From Altererythrobacter sp. (GTDB lineage Bacteria > Pseudomonadota > Alphaproteobacteria > Sphingomonadales > Sphingomonadaceae), in the NCBI GenBank assembly GCA_024636575.1, contig JAGXGU010000069.1:1-6254 (forward strand): 6,254 nt of DNA, in the 5' to 3' direction. The position numbers were made by a program, and so were the translations under genes. How positions within the stretch are numbered: position 1 is the first letter of the stretch; every line of letters begins with the position of its first letter. Below the pieces are notes generated by a model. It had not been told where the DNA came from, did no database searches, and saw nothing but the letters and a program-made list of their open reading frames with translations. Below, piece by piece: positions 5,855 to 6,254 of the stretch.

Positions 5855-6254
5855 ATGCGGCCAAAATCAATCATTCTGTTCGAGCGACTGTTCCTGGTCT
5901 CGGTTCTGCTGACGGCGCTGGATGCTTATCTGGGCTTCGACGAAACTCTCGCCCAGATGAAACGCGATGCCGCGATGGTGTCCCTGGGCTGGGGAGCGAA
6001 CACCCTGACGACTACCGCCGTGCTATATGTCGGCGTTTTGCTGGCGCTTTACTATCTCATTGCACGGCGGGCGAACGCGGTTGCCAAGTGGATCCTGGTC
6101 GTGATCGTCCTGCTGGGGCTGTCCGCATTGCCGCGCGGCATCGCCGTGCAGTCAGGCGTTGAGATCGCAGTGGTCGTGGCAGCCAATCTCCTGGCCGTCG
6201 CTGCAACGGTGTGCCTATTCCTGCCTGATGCGCGCCGGTGGCTTGGATCAAAGC
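5855..6254 (+). CDS. Small multi-helix inner-membrane protein of unknown function (3' end outside window)
   Basis: The frame opens at ATG 5855 behind a good Shine-Dalgarno and remains open to the right edge (133 codons), so the stop is not seen. The protein starts MRPKSIILFERLFLV and has about four hydrophobic segments: residues 7-25, 52-70, 78-95 and 102-122. Short loops include FDETLAQMKRDAAM (28-41) and the basic IARRANAVAKWI (69-80). The last visible part, LPDARRWLGSK, resembles the C-terminal end of small sphingomonad membrane proteins that carry the phrases FERL and AKWILVV, so the stop is probably only a few codons away. I know no function for this group and assign none. It follows nadC by 90 bp on the same strand; co-transcription is possible but the gap leaves room for its own promoter. 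Confidence 0.8.
   Translation, partial: MRPKSIILFERLFLVSVLLTALDAYLGFDETLAQMKRDAAMVSLGWGANTLTTTAVLYVGVLLALYYLIARRANAVAKWILVVIVLLGLSALPRGIAVQSGVEIAVVVAANLLAVAATVCLFLPDARRWLGSK

Noticed and set aside
5794..6162. Alternative plus-strand frame after nadC
   Set aside because: Overlaps the membrane-protein frame, has an Arg/Ala/Gly-rich translation without hydrophobic periodicity, and lacks a ribosome binding site. The frame from 5855 has both.
1..6254. CRISPR array, tRNA, rRNA, insertion sequence, phage or toxin-antitoxin signature
   Set aside because: Reading both strands showed no spaced direct repeats, cloverleaf, transposase or integrase motifs; composition looks uniform across the window.

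Overview
The window looks like ordinary chromosomal DNA from an alphaproteobacterium, most likely a sphingomonad (Sphingomonadales, Erythrobacteraceae or a near relative). This rests on high-GC codon use, the style of the encoded proteins (a sphingomonad-type TPR tail of an M48 protease, a LytTR two-component pair, a small four-helix membrane protein) and tight gene packing. The taxonomic call is recognition from family resemblance, not a database match.

Layout. Bases 1-2031 (+) hold an envelope quality-control cluster. It comprises the C-terminal end of a BepA/YfgC-like M48 metalloprotease with TPRs, a membrane-anchored or secreted DsbA/ScsC-like thiol-disulfide oxidoreductase with a CGYC active site, and a second secreted metalloprotease with a PDZ-like segment and an HEFAH zinc site. 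The last two reading frames touch (TGATG). A convergent minus-strand gene (1998-2639) encodes an HD-domain protein of the COG4341 type, related to myo-inositol-oxygenase-like HD enzymes; its end overlaps the preceding protease gene by 34 nt. After a 93-bp divergent spacer comes a two-component system (2733-4804, +): a LytS/YpdA-type histidine kinase with about four membrane helices and an unusual Pro/Ala-rich tail, overlapping by 4 nt a LytTR-type response regulator. A perfect 20-bp inverted repeat starts two bases after the regulator stop codon. Then follow nadC (4889-5764, quinolinate phosphoribosyltransferase, NAD biosynthesis) and the start of a small integral membrane protein that runs off the right edge.

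How the genes may work together. The first three are likely co-transcribed and act in the periplasm on folding, disulfide state and proteolysis of envelope proteins. The kinase-regulator pair is translationally coupled and should signal from the inner membrane to LytTR-bound promoters, whose targets are not evident here. The HD protein, nadC and the membrane protein have no clear functional tie to these systems. There is no CRISPR array, insertion sequence, tRNA, rRNA or phage signature, and no intergenic stretch longer than about 100 bp. I found no convincing wholly new system. The best leads are the protease/isomerase cluster with its two-cysteine protease, the long perfect palindrome before nadC, and the tailed kinase.
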